Assembly (NCBI RefSeq): GCF_030124325.1
Contig: NZ_JASKLR010000018.1
Location: 1 to 64,000 of the forward strand
Length of the DNA: 64,000 nucleotides
Origin: Sinorhizobium sp. 8-89
GTDB lineage: Bacteria; Pseudomonadota; Alphaproteobacteria; Rhizobiales; Rhizobiaceae
Direction: 5' to 3'
The position numbers were made by a program, and so were the translations under genes. Positions 26,559 to 34,870 of the stretch are shown piece by piece. Within the stretch, counting starts at the first letter, position 1. The number at the start of each line of letters is the position of its first letter. The notes beneath the pieces were generated by a model that did no database searches, was not told the DNA's origin, and saw nothing but the letters and a program-made list of their open reading frames with translations.

Positions 26559-26662
26559 ACTGTATGTTTCCCTAAATCGAGGCGATTTGAGGAAAAGGAC
26601 ATGCAGCAACTCAAAGTGTTACTGCGTCCCGTGTGCAGCTGAAACGACGCACGGCGCTGTAG
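26559..26662 (-). repeat. RIME-type repeat, copy 3, upstream of cydA
   Basis: Reverse orientation: TGTATGTTTCCCTAAATCG...CGATTTGAGGAAA hairpin first, then CAACTCAAAGTGTTACTG, then the diverged GC-rich hairpin ending CGGCGCTGTAG. Ends 19 bp before the cydA start and so probably lies in its 5'-UTR. Confidence 0.75.
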
Positions 26663-26681
26663 TGCCCAAGAGGATCACGTC

Positions 26682-28097
26682 GTGTTTGAATCCTTCGACG
26701 CAACCATGCTTGCCCGCATGCAATTTGCCTTTACCGTTTCGTTCCACATCATCTTTCCGGCCTTCTCTATCGGCCTGGCCAGCTACCTCGCCGTCCTCGA
26801 AGCCCTCTGGCTCTGGAAGAAGGACGAGGTCTATCTGGAGCTTTTCAACTTCTGGAAGACGATTTTTGCGGTCGCCTTCGGCATGGGCGTCGTTTCCGGG
26901 ATCGTGATGTCCTATCAGTTCGGCACCAACTGGAGCGTGTTCTCCGACAAGGCCGGCCCTATCATCGGTCCGTTGATGGGCTATGAGGTGCTGACGGCTT
27001 TCTTTCTGGAAGCCGGCTTTCTCGGCGTGATGCTTTTCGGCCTGAACCGTGTGGGTCCAAGATTGCATTTTCTCGCAACCGCAATGGTCGCCGTCGGCAC
27101 GCTGATCTCGGCCACCTGGATTCTGTCCGCCAACTCCTGGATGCAGACCCCGGCAGGTTTTGCCGTGAACGAAGCCGGACAGTTCATCCCGGTCGACTGG
27201 TGGGCGATCATCTTCAATCCCTCATTCCCCTATCGCCTGGTCCACATGGTGCTCGCCGCCTATCTGACGACGGCGCTCGTCGTCGGCGCCTGCGGCGCTT
27301 GGCATCTCTTGCGCAGGACGGCGCCGCGCCGCGCCCGCACCATGTTCTCTATGGCGATGTGGATGGCGGCCATCGTCGCCCCGATCCAGATCTTCGCCGG
27401 CGACCAGCACGGGCTGAATACACTTGAGCACCAGCCGGCGAAGGTGATGGCGATGGAGGGCCATTTTGAAAGCCATCCTGACGGTGCTCCGCTGGTGCTC
27501 TTCGGCATCCCCAACTCGGCCGAGAAGCGCATCGACTACGCGATCGAGGTGCCAAAACTGGGGAGCCTCGTCCTGAAGCACCATCTCGATGCGCCGCTTG
27601 CCGGACTGGACACGATCCCGGAGGAACTGCATCCGCCGGTCGCTGTGATCTTCTGGTCGTTCCGTGTCATGGTCGGCATCGGCCTGGCCATGCTCGGCAT
27701 CGGGCTGTGGTCGCTCTGGTGCCGGTACCGCGGCACGCTCGACAGCGATCCCTGGCTCCACCGCGCCGCCGTGCTGATGGGCCCTGCCGGCTTCGTCGCG
27801 GTTCTGGCCGGATGGATAACCACCGAAGTCGGCCGCCAGCCTTACACGGTCTACGGCCACCTTTTAACGGCCAACTCGATCGCGCCGATCGAAGCCCCTG
27901 CCGTTTCCGCGTCGCTCGTCGCCTTCATTATCGTCTACTTCTTCGTCTTCGGTGCGGGAACCTTCTACATCCTGCGACTGATGGCGCGGCTGCCGCGCGA
28001 TACCATGCCCGAACTGGACGAGGGACCAATCCGGACAGCCGGTGTCGCGCCCGGCCCGGCAAGCCCCAAATCTCATGGAGCGCATCATGGACTTTGA
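26682..28097 (+). CDS. cydA: Cytochrome bd-type quinol oxidase subunit I (CIO type)
   Basis: A 471-residue heme-bearing subunit of the bd-type quinol oxidase, which reduces oxygen to water without proton pumping. The heme ligand H22 lies in the first helix (SFHIIFPAFSIG), and the GWITTEVGRQPYTVYG motif is present. The length is about 50 residues less than E. coli CydA, consistent with the short Q-loop of cyanide-insensitive oxidases (CioA). Start is GTG 26682 with GAGGA upstream. The gene overlaps cydB by 11 bp. No cydDC exporter is in the window. Expected roles: respiration under low oxygen, cyanide or NO. Confidence 0.93.
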   Translation: MFESFDATMLARMQFAFTVSFHIIFPAFSIGLASYLAVLEALWLWKKDEVYLELFNFWKTIFAVAFGMGVVSGIVMSYQFGTNWSVFSDKAGPIIGPLMGYEVLTAFFLEAGFLGVMLFGLNRVGPRLHFLATAMVAVGTLISATWILSANSWMQTPAGFAVNEAGQFIPVDWWAIIFNPSFPYRLVHMVLAAYLTTALVVGACGAWHLLRRTAPRRARTMFSMAMWMAAIVAPIQIFAGDQHGLNTLEHQPAKVMAMEGHFESHPDGAPLVLFGIPNSAEKRIDYAIEVPKLGSLVLKHHLDAPLAGLDTIPEELHPPVAVIFWSFRVMVGIGLAMLGIGLWSLWCRYRGTLDSDPWLHRAAVLMGPAGFVAVLAGWITTEVGRQPYTVYGHLLTANSIAPIEAPAVSASLVAFIIVYFFVFGAGTFYILRLMARLPRDTMPELDEGPIRTAGVAPGPASPKSHGAHHGL

Positions 28098-29091
28098 TCT
28101 GCCACTGATCTGGGCGGCCATTATTGCCTTTGCCGTTCTGGCCTATGTCGTTCTCGACGGCTTCGATCTCGGCGTCGGTATCCTTTTCCCGCTCTTCCCC
28201 GAAAAGCACGATCGCGACGTGATGATGAACTCGGTTGCCCCCGTCTGGGACGGCAACGAGACATGGCTCGTGCTCGGCGGCGGTGGTCTGATGGCCGTCT
28301 TTCCGCTTGCCTATGCGACGATCATGCCGGCGCTCTATGCGCCGATCATCGCAATGCTGATCGGCCTCATCTTCCGGGGCGTCGCCTTCGAATATCGCTG
28401 GCGCACGAAGCGCGCCGAATACCTGTGGAACTGGGCATTTGCCGGCGGCTCGATGCTGGCGGCCTTCGCGCAAGGAATCGCGCTTGGCGCGCTGGTCCAG
28501 GGGATACCGGTCGAAAACCGCGCCTATGCGGGCAGCTGGTGGGACTGGCTCACGCCCTTTTCCATCATGACGGGCATTGCGATCGTCGTCGGCTACGCCT
28601 TGCTCGGTGCCACCTGGCTCGTCATGAAGACGCACGGCGATCTCGCCGACCGGGCACGCGCAATTGCGCTCAAATGCTGCTTTGCAACCGTCGGGGCAAT
28701 GGCTGTCGTCAGCCTCTGGACGCCGTTTCTCGAGCCGGTCTATCTGCAACGCTGGTTCGGCTGGCCGACGGCGATCTTCAGCGTGATCGTGCCCCTGCTC
28801 GTCCTAGGTTGCCTTTATCTGCTCATCAAGGGCATTCGCGACCGGCATGACGTGCAGCCGTTCATTGCGGCGCTCGGCCTTTTCGTCCTCGGCTACATCG
28901 GCATCGGCATAAGTTTCTATCCCTACATGGTGCCGCCGTCGCTCACCATCTGGGAAGCGGCCGCGCCGGAGGAAAGCCTTGCCTTCCTGCTTGCTGGCGC
29001 GCTCGTGCTCGTACCGATCATTCTCGCCTACACCGGCTACGCCTATTGGGTTTTTCGCGGCAAGGTCGATCCGGAGGAGGGCTACCATTGA
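28087..29091 (+). CDS. cydB: Cytochrome bd-type quinol oxidase subunit II
   Basis: A 334-residue, multi-helix partner subunit. It begins MDFDLPLIWAAIIAFAVLAYVVLDGFDLGVG and contains the family signature FPLFPEKHDRDVMMNSVAPVWDGNETWLV split over two helices. I chose ATG 28087 because GGAG lies 6 bp before it inside the end of cydA; ATG 28075 and a GTG/ATG further upstream are less well placed. The stop overlaps the 37-codon downstream gene (TGATG), so all three are coupled. Confidence 0.93.
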   Translation: MDFDLPLIWAAIIAFAVLAYVVLDGFDLGVGILFPLFPEKHDRDVMMNSVAPVWDGNETWLVLGGGGLMAVFPLAYATIMPALYAPIIAMLIGLIFRGVAFEYRWRTKRAEYLWNWAFAGGSMLAAFAQGIALGALVQGIPVENRAYAGSWWDWLTPFSIMTGIAIVVGYALLGATWLVMKTHGDLADRARAIALKCCFATVGAMAVVSLWTPFLEPVYLQRWFGWPTAIFSVIVPLLVLGCLYLLIKGIRDRHDVQPFIAALGLFVLGYIGIGISFYPYMVPPSLTIWEAAAPEESLAFLLAGALVLVPIILAYTGYAYWVFRGKVDPEEGYH

Positions 29092-29204
29092 TGAGCGCGG
29101 ATGGCACGGGCCGGAAGCTCCTCTGGTTTGTCGCGCTCTGGCTCGCAGGGGTTGCCGCCGTCAGCATTGTCGGCCTAGCGATCAAGCTTGTGCTCGGCAC
29201 CTAG
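29091..29204 (+). CDS. DUF2474-like small bd oxidase subunit, 37 aa
   Basis: Starts at the ATG overlapping the cydB stop. Encodes a 37-residue protein with a short basic N-terminus (TGRKL) and a single membrane helix of about 23 residues (LWFVALWLAGVAAVSIVGLA). This is the size, position and composition of DUF2474 proteins found after CIO-type cydAB, and analogous in position to CydX of E. coli, which stabilises the oxidase hemes. A structural or assembly role in the oxidase is inferred from that. Confidence 0.8.
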   Translation: MSADGTGRKLLWFVALWLAGVAAVSIVGLAIKLVLGT

Positions 29205-29305
29205 AGCAATTCCGAGAGAAGCATGTAACGGTTTTCCGTCCGGAATTGCGTCATTTCAAAGAGTTGGATCATTTCACTGTTTCGATGAAGCAGTGCAATG
29301 ATCCA
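29205..29305 (+). repeat. Intergenic repeat, family B (copy 2), after cyd operon
   Basis: Begins with AGCAATTCCG and GGTTTTCCGTCCGGAATTGC, then ends in a hairpin with 14-bp arms (29266-29279 and 29291-29304, one mismatch) around tttcgatgaag. An inverted copy lies at 8360-8455 and a fragment at 53402-53464. Bases 29306-29573 beyond it hold no gene I can support. Confidence 0.75.
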
Positions 29306-29573
29306 GGCACAACGTGACGATAAAAGCCTCGCTCAAGTCTTAAGGGCTAACGTCCTCGCACACATCGGCAAGCGATCGCCGACGGAGACAGGACCGCACC
29401 CTCCTCCCCGGCGATCGCCTGCCGAGGTGACCACTCCGGAAAGCTGCGGCCGAGATCGCTGCGGCGGTTTTACCCCTTCTCAGCCGCGCTCCCGTTTGCT
29501 AGCAGTTCGGCGCGACGAACCCCCGGGGGCCCGTTCCGCCTCCCCGGAACTGGACAAGCGATCTGGACAAGCG

Positions 29574-29876
29574 ATGCAGAAGACACCCGCAGAATGCACC
29601 ACAATGTCGGATGTGCGTGCCGAGATCGATCGGCTCGACAACGCCCTGATGAGGTTGCTCGCGGAGCGCTGGGGCTACATCGACCGTGCGGCCGAAATAA
29701 AGCGCCCGCTGAAGCTGAAAGCCGACATCCCGGCGCGCGTGGCCGAAGTGCGGGAAAACGCGCGCAGGCAAGCGAGCGAACTCGGCCTCGATCCCGATTT
29801 CTACGAGGGCATCTGGGCCCAGCTGATCGATCATGCCATCGCGCACGAGCGCAAGCGGCTCGGAGAGGACGAGTAG
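29574..29876 (+). CDS. Chorismate mutase, AroQ type
   Basis: A 100-residue all-helical AroQ-class chorismate mutase (chorismate to prephenate, for phenylalanine and tyrosine). The first helix DVRAEIDRLDNALMRLLAERWGYIDRAAEIK carries the conserved arginine and charged residues. The frame continues open far upstream but that part is proline/arginine-rich and non-conserved, so ATG 29574 is preferred; ATG 29604 is an alternative. Stand-alone, cytoplasmic (no signal peptide). The upstream ribosome site is weak. It faces galE tail to tail with 26 bp between them and has no visible pathway neighbours. Confidence 0.85.
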   Translation: MQKTPAECTTMSDVRAEIDRLDNALMRLLAERWGYIDRAAEIKRPLKLKADIPARVAEVRENARRQASELGLDPDFYEGIWAQLIDHAIAHERKRLGEDE

Positions 29877-29902
29877 GACGAACACCAGCCCCGGTTTGTT
29901 CT

Positions 29903-30907
29903 TCAACTCGCCTTGTCGTAACTGTTCTTGCGGCTGAGATAGCCCTCCCAGTCGAAGACGCTCTGGACGATGTTTTCAAGGCTTGCATGGGTTGGCACCC
30001 AGTCGAGCTTCAGCCTGGCAAGCGAAGAGTCTGCGACGACCTGCGCGGCGTCGCCGGGACGCCGTGGTGCATAGTCTATGCGAAAATCACGTCCCGAGAT
30101 CCGCCGCACCGTATCGAGAACCTGCAGCACCGAGAAGCCTTTGCCGTAGCCGCAATTGGTCGTCAGCGGCTCACCGCCTCCCCTCAGATAGCGGAGCGCG
30201 TCCTTGTGTGCCGCAGCCAGATCGGCAACGTGGATATAGTCCCGAATGCCGGTGCCGTCGGCGGTCGGATAGTCCTGTCCGTAAACGTCGACCTTGCAGC
30301 GTCTGCCGAGCGCGGCCTCACATGCAACCTTGATGAGATGGGTGGCGCCAGCCGTCGATTGTCCGGCGCGGCCGAGCGGATCGGCTCCCGCGACGTTAAA
30401 ATAGCGCAGCACCACATAGCGGAGATCATGAGCGGCGGCAGCATCCTGTAGCATCATTTCGGACATCAGTTTGGAGCGACCATAGGGGCTCTCGGGACGC
30501 AACGTGGCCGTTTCCTTGACCGGATCGACGGTATCCTGTGTGCCATAGACAGCTGCTGTCGATGAAAAGACGAAGTGGCGAACACCGGCCTCTATCGTCG
30601 CGGCGATCAGCGTGCACGTGCTCGCCGTGTTGTTCTCGTAATAGGCAAGCGGATCGGCGACGGATTCCGGAACGACAGCCGATCCCGCAAAATGGATGAC
30701 CGAGTCGATCTCGTTTTCTGCAAAGATCCTGGCAAGCAGCGTTCTGTTGGCGACGTCCCCGAAATAGAACTTTGCCTCCGGCGCGATCGCCCAGCGGAAG
30801 CCTGTCGACAACCTGTCGAGTACCACGACAGACTCGCCGGCATCGAGCAGCGACCATACCATGTGGCTGCCGATATAACCCGCTCCACCCGTTACCAATG
30901 CGGCCAT
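29903..30907 (-). CDS. galE: UDP-glucose 4-epimerase
   Basis: A 334-residue extended SDR interconverting UDP-glucose and UDP-galactose. NAD-binding motif GGAGYIGSH is at residues 7-15, the catalytic YxxxK is YGRSK near residue 150, and the substrate loop has RYFNVAGADPLGRAGQS. UDP-galactose feeds exopolysaccharide and LPS. Rhizobia usually carry several paralogues (exoB and others), so I give the generic symbol. The ATG is at 30907. It is the only gene of its strand here; a promoter should lie in the AT-richer 30910-31220 stretch. Confidence 0.9.
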   Translation of the reverse strand: MAALVTGGAGYIGSHMVWSLLDAGESVVVLDRLSTGFRWAIAPEAKFYFGDVANRTLLARIFAENEIDSVIHFAGSAVVPESVADPLAYYENNTASTCTLIAATIEAGVRHFVFSSTAAVYGTQDTVDPVKETATLRPESPYGRSKLMSEMMLQDAAAAHDLRYVVLRYFNVAGADPLGRAGQSTAGATHLIKVACEAALGRRCKVDVYGQDYPTADGTGIRDYIHVADLAAAHKDALRYLRGGGEPLTTNCGYGKGFSVLQVLDTVRRISGRDFRIDYAPRRPGDAAQVVADSSLARLKLDWVPTHASLENIVQSVFDWEGYLSRKNSYDKAS

Positions 30908-31249
30908 CGCCTGATTTCCAATCGTTCGAAGATGGAGACAGGAAAGAGGAGCAACGCTTTCTGAATTGGTAACTCGGGCGCTTTTCGGCAGCCTTCGTCC
31001 GATATTCTCGTGACCGTGGTTAAGTACCGATCTGCCGATTATCTAGAATTTTATGGATGACGCCGGATGTGCACCAAATTGGTATCGAGGGCCGCCGCGC
31101 GATGGTCGTGACTGGCGATCATATGCCTTTGCTCACCCGAAATCCGCATGTATTAAATTTTACTAAAACACACCGGCGCTCGCTAACGTTTTTCAAACGG
31201 GAATGGCTTAAATACTGGCGAAATGGCCTGTGCCCGGGGGAAACCACGA
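30908..31249. other. Gene-free divergent promoter region
   Basis: No supportable ORF with a ribosome site. The middle (31025-31060) and 31145-31200 are markedly AT-rich (tatctagaattttatgg; tgtattaaattttac), as expected for promoters of galE (minus) and the TadG-like gene (plus). TTAA-N7-TAAA at 31153-31167 is a weak CtrA-like match only. Confidence 0.4.
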
Positions 31250-32590
31250 ATGAGACGTGCGAAGCTCCATGCTCAATTGAGACGATTGGCCTGCGACAAG
31301 GACGGAAATTTTGCCGTCCTTGGAGCAATCGCCATCGTCCCCATCATCGCCGCTGTCGGCGTGACGCTCGACTTCGTCGGCGCCTATCTGGAAGCCGAGA
31401 AAATTCAAGCCGCGCTGGACGCCGCCGCGCTCGGTTCCGTGCGAGCCTATGGCGAAGGCGCGGATGAGACCGAAGCCTCCGACGCGGCAAAGAAGTTCTT
31501 CTGGAGCAACTACGCGATGCCGCAAGAAAGCGTCCTCGTCGAGGGAGGCAATCTCGCGGATACGCCGACACAGGGCGCTTTGTCCGTTGCGTTTACGCGG
31601 AACACCATTGAAGACGTCGCGGCAGCGGAATTCAGCTTCGACTATAAACCGATCTTCCTGGAACGCCTGCCGTTGGCAATCCGACGTCAGAGCGTCGCGG
31701 CGCGGGCAGCCAACGCGGAAGCCTGCATTCTGGCATTGCATCAAACCGCCGACCGGGCATTTGACGTCAGCGGCAGCGCAGCGGTCGATCTAACCGGATG
31801 CACGGTCATCTCCAATTCCAATGACGATCAATCGATCTACGTCGGCGGCAGCGGCAAGCTCAAGGCGGAATGTCTTTACGCCGCCGGCGCCATTTATGGC
31901 GCGGCACAATCGGTCGAACTTGCTTGCGACAAGGCGGTGGAAGGCGCTTCGCGCGTGCCCGACCCGTTCAAGAACAAGGTACTGCCAAAGGCAGCGGCAT
32001 GGGTCGATCTCTCCGGCTGCGGGCAGGATTTCATCAGCGGCGGCGGCGGCAATGGTGATTGCAACGGCACAAGCAAGACGCCCAAGACGAACAACGAAGG
32101 CTACGTCGTCACGCTGAAGCCTGGAACCTACCAAAACCTGGACGTCAAGCGCGCCGTGAATCTCCTGCCCGGCAATTACATCATTGACGGCGGGCGCCTG
32201 GAATTCGGCGCCCAAGCCACCGTAACCGGCGAGCGCGTGACTTTCTTTCTCATAAATGGCGCCGAGATCAGCATCAATGGCGGTGCCACGTTCAACATTT
32301 CGCCATCACTCGAAGGCGATTGGGCCGGGTTCTCGATCGTCGCCGAGCATGGAAATGTGGAGACTGCGATCATCAATGGAAACAGTCAGTCGTTCTTGAC
32401 CGGAATCGTCTATCTGCCCGACGTCGCGGAACTGCAATATTCCGGCAATGGCGCAACGAGCGGCGAATGCATCCGGCTGATCGCCCAGGAAATCACCCTG
32501 ACCGGTAACAGCACATTCAAGATGGATTGCACGACGGAGCTTGCCGACAAGGGCATCTACTACCCGGGCGCAATCCGGCTCGTGCGCTAG
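31250..32590 (+). CDS. Orphan TadE/TadG-like surface protein with beta-strand-rich C-terminus
   Basis: A 446-residue protein. The N-terminus (DKDGNFAVLGAIAIVPIIAAVGVTLDFVGAYLEAEKIQAALDAAAL) is a Tad pilus-assembly TadE/TadG-like membrane anchor, as in proteins associated with Flp pili. From about residue 150 on, repeated short strands rich in Gly, Asn and Ser and paired cysteines (e.g. ECLYAAGAIYGAAQSVELAC; GTYQNLDVKRAVNLLPGNYIIDGG) suggest a right-handed beta-helix-like exported domain. No von Willebrand domain is seen, unlike canonical TadG. No other tad or cpa gene is in the window. Start at ATG 31250 with a weak ribosome site. Function unknown; surface attachment is a guess. Confidence 0.75.
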   Translation: MRRAKLHAQLRRLACDKDGNFAVLGAIAIVPIIAAVGVTLDFVGAYLEAEKIQAALDAAALGSVRAYGEGADETEASDAAKKFFWSNYAMPQESVLVEGGNLADTPTQGALSVAFTRNTIEDVAAAEFSFDYKPIFLERLPLAIRRQSVAARAANAEACILALHQTADRAFDVSGSAAVDLTGCTVISNSNDDQSIYVGGSGKLKAECLYAAGAIYGAAQSVELACDKAVEGASRVPDPFKNKVLPKAAAWVDLSGCGQDFISGGGGNGDCNGTSKTPKTNNEGYVVTLKPGTYQNLDVKRAVNLLPGNYIIDGGRLEFGAQATVTGERVTFFLINGAEISINGGATFNISPSLEGDWAGFSIVAEHGNVETAIINGNSQSFLTGIVYLPDVAELQYSGNGATSGECIRLIAQEITLTGNSTFKMDCTTELADKGIYYPGAIRLVR

Positions 32591-32635
32591 GCGCTTGCTC
32601 ATCCGGTCGCCATCCCTTGGCCGCGGAGCGAAGTT

Positions 32636-33802
32636 CTACCGGCTCAATATGTGGCGGCGCAGGCGCTCCGCCGCCTCCGCCACCTGAGCCGGATCGCGCA
32701 GAAAGCAGGCGCGCATGAAAAGCGACCCGCCCTCGCCGAATGCGGTTCCGGGCGCCAGTCCGACGCCGGTCCTGTCGACAATATCGATCGCCGCTTGCCT
32801 TGAATCGGTCACCCCGTCGATCTTCAGGAATGCATAGAGCGCGCCATCCGGCTTCAGGGTTTCGACGCGATTGGTCGCGATCAGTGCATCGCAAAGCAGA
32901 TCTCGACTGCGTGCCGCCTTGGCGATGTTCTCGTCGACAAAGGCGTCTCCCTGATCGAGGGCCGCGACCGCGCCGCGTTGCATGAATTGCGCGACGCCGG
33001 ATGTCGAATACTGGATCAGGTTTTCCAGCACCTGCCCCATCGCCGGCGGCGCAACGATCCAGCCGACGCGCCAACCGGTCATCGACCAGTTCTTGGAGAA
33101 GGAATTGACGAACAGGATCCGGTCGTCATCGTCCATGATGTCCAGGAACGATGGCGCCCGTGCGCCGGCATAGCAGTAAAGCGCATAGATCTCATCGGCG
33201 ATGATCCAGAGACCGTGCTTGCGCGCCAGCGTCAGAATGGCTCTGAGATCATCCGGCGTCGCGGTCCAGCCCGTCGGATTGGACGGCGTGTTGATGAACA
33301 GCGCCCGCGTCTTCTCGCCGACCGCGGCCTCGAGCCGGTTCATGTCGAGCTGCCATTTGCCATGCTCGAAGCGCAGCGGCACCGAGACCGGGCGCGCGCC
33401 GGAGATCTGGGCGGCAGCAGCGAAATTCGGCCAGGCGGGCGTCAGCAGCACCATTTCGTCGCCGGGCGACGTCACCGCCTCGATTGCAAGCTTGATCGCC
33501 TGCATCCCCGATCCCGTGACGTAAAAATTGTCCGGGGACAGCGTCTTCTGGAACCGGCGCTGATAGTAACGCGCCAGCGCTTCGCGAAGCGGCGGGATGC
33601 CGCGCTGCCAGGTGTAGAAGGTCTCGCCGGCCATAAGCGCCTCGGCGGCGGCCCGGCTGATGAAGTCCGGCGTCGCAAGATCCCCTTCGCCCACCCAGAG
33701 CGGGATCACGCCTTCCCGCCCACGCGCGTAGTTCACAACCTCTACGATACCGCTTTCGGGGGCCGAAAGAGAACGGGGGCTGAGGCTGTTCATGATCGTC
33801 AC
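32636..33802 (-). CDS. Pyridoxal-phosphate aminotransferase, class I/II
   Basis: A 388-residue fold-type I aminotransferase with NTPSNPTGW, ADEIYALYCY and the Schiff-base lysine K237 in VNSFSKNWSMTGWRVGW, the pattern of aspartate/aromatic-type transaminases. Substrate is not decidable. GTG at 33802 is preferred over ATG 33793, because AGGAG is 6 bp upstream of the GTG. It ends 45 bp from the convergent TadG-like gene. A 120-bp repeat begins 8 bp upstream of the start and carries whatever promoter it has, or lies in its leader. Confidence 0.85.
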   Translation of the reverse strand: MTIMNSLSPRSLSAPESGIVEVVNYARGREGVIPLWVGEGDLATPDFISRAAAEALMAGETFYTWQRGIPPLREALARYYQRRFQKTLSPDNFYVTGSGMQAIKLAIEAVTSPGDEMVLLTPAWPNFAAAAQISGARPVSVPLRFEHGKWQLDMNRLEAAVGEKTRALFINTPSNPTGWTATPDDLRAILTLARKHGLWIIADEIYALYCYAGARAPSFLDIMDDDDRILFVNSFSKNWSMTGWRVGWIVAPPAMGQVLENLIQYSTSGVAQFMQRGAVAALDQGDAFVDENIAKAARSRDLLCDALIATNRVETLKPDGALYAFLKIDGVTDSRQAAIDIVDRTGVGLAPGTAFGEGGSLFMRACFLRDPAQVAEAAERLRRHILSR

Positions 33803-33810
33803 GGGCGGCT

Positions 33811-33931
33811 CCTGGGATCACGATGATCTTGGGTCCAATCGACCCCAAATCATAAACAATGATCAATTCTAGTAAGTTAGAGCGAGATACGCGTGGAAAA
33901 CCATACACACGTTTCCTCGTCCCGCTCCAGA
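33811..33931 (-). repeat. Intergenic repeat, family C (copy 1), upstream of aminotransferase
   Basis: Its complement matches 42638-42758 almost end to end: CTGGAGCGGGA, GGTTTTCC, GCTCTAACT, AGAAT-GATCA and a terminal GATCATCGTGATC block. It contains a hairpin around TTGGG/CCCAA. It starts just upstream of the aminotransferase ribosome site. Confidence 0.75.
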
Positions 33932-34018
33932 CTGCGGACGCTTCTAGACGCTTTTGCGCTGACGATCACGCGACATTATCTGACCGGTTTATCGATTTTT
34001 GTGATGTTTCGCGGTTCC

Positions 34019-34114
34019 TGCAGCGCCGTGCGTCTTTTCAGACGCACGCTGTAGCACTTTGATTTGCCGCATGTTTTCATCCTTAGATCGGCTACGATCC
34101 AAGGAAACATGCGG
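34019..34114 (+). repeat. RIME-type repeat, copy 4
   Basis: Hairpin tgcgtct-ttt-cagacgca at about 34029-34046, then CTGTAGCACTTTGATTTGC, then a second hairpin of CCTTAGATCG/CGATCCAAGG. Lies between the aminotransferase promoter and the 3' end of mscL. Bases 33932-34018 hold nothing recognisable. Confidence 0.8.
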
Positions 34115-34152
34115 AGCGAAATCGGAAGCCGCAATGACGCCCTTCGAGGCAA

Positions 34153-34581
34153 TCAGGCGCGTTGTTTCAACAGATCGCGAATCTCGGAAAGAAGCACGAT
34201 ATCCTGCGGCGGCGGGGCGGCAGGCGCCGCTTCCTTTTTCGTTTCGATCGAAGCACGCATCCGGTTCACGGCCTTGATCATCAGGAAGATGATCCAGGCG
34301 AGGATCAGGAAATTGATGAGCACGGTAATGAAGTTACCGTAGGCAAAGACGGCGCCCTGCTCGCGAGCCGCCGCAAGGGAGGGTGCGGTGACATTCGCGG
34401 AAAGCGGAATGAAATAATTGGAGAAATCGAAGCCGCCGCCGGTAACGGCGCCGACGATCGGCATCACGAGGTCGTTGACGACCGAATCGACGATCTTACT
34501 GAAGGCGGCACCAATGATCACACCGACCGCAAGGTCCATGACGTTGCCGCGGGCAATAAACTCCTTGAATTCGTTCAGCAT
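34153..34581 (-). CDS. mscL: Large-conductance mechanosensitive channel MscL
   Basis: A 142-residue inner-membrane channel that opens on membrane tension to release solutes during osmotic downshift. The N-terminal amphipathic helix and first pore helix ([40 protein letters not shown]) and second helix ([23 protein letters not shown]) are standard. The C-terminal helix is followed by a short Ala/Pro-rich linker and ends in [12 protein letters not shown]. Monocistronic by appearance; an ATG at 34581 with purine-rich upstream bases is the natural start. Confidence 0.95.
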   Translation of the reverse strand: MLNEFKEFIARGNVMDLAVGVIIGAAFSKIVDSVVNDLVMPIVGAVTGGGFDFSNYFIPLSANVTAPSLAAAREQGAVFAYGNFITVLINFLILAWIIFLMIKAVNRMRASIETKKEAAPAAPPPQDIVLLSEIRDLLKQRA

Positions 34582-34870
34582 GCGTCTCTCCGTCTAGTCC
34601 CCGTTTAGGAGCGGCAACCGCATCCGTCCCGCGCGGCAACCGTCGGTTCGGAATCTAGATCAAAGCTCGCGCGGTGGGAACTGTTCTTTGCGTTTGATCA
34701 ATTCGCGTACAACCAGGCGAGTCTTGCAGGGGCGATGTCCCCTCCAGCCCGAAAGAAGGGTGCTTTCAGCTCAAGGAAACGCTCGCTGCTTTCTTGGACT
34801 TAAGACGCATGGACGGGGCAATTCTCAACCCGCTGGACTTGCCCTATGCTGCTTGGCGGAGGAGTGAGGC

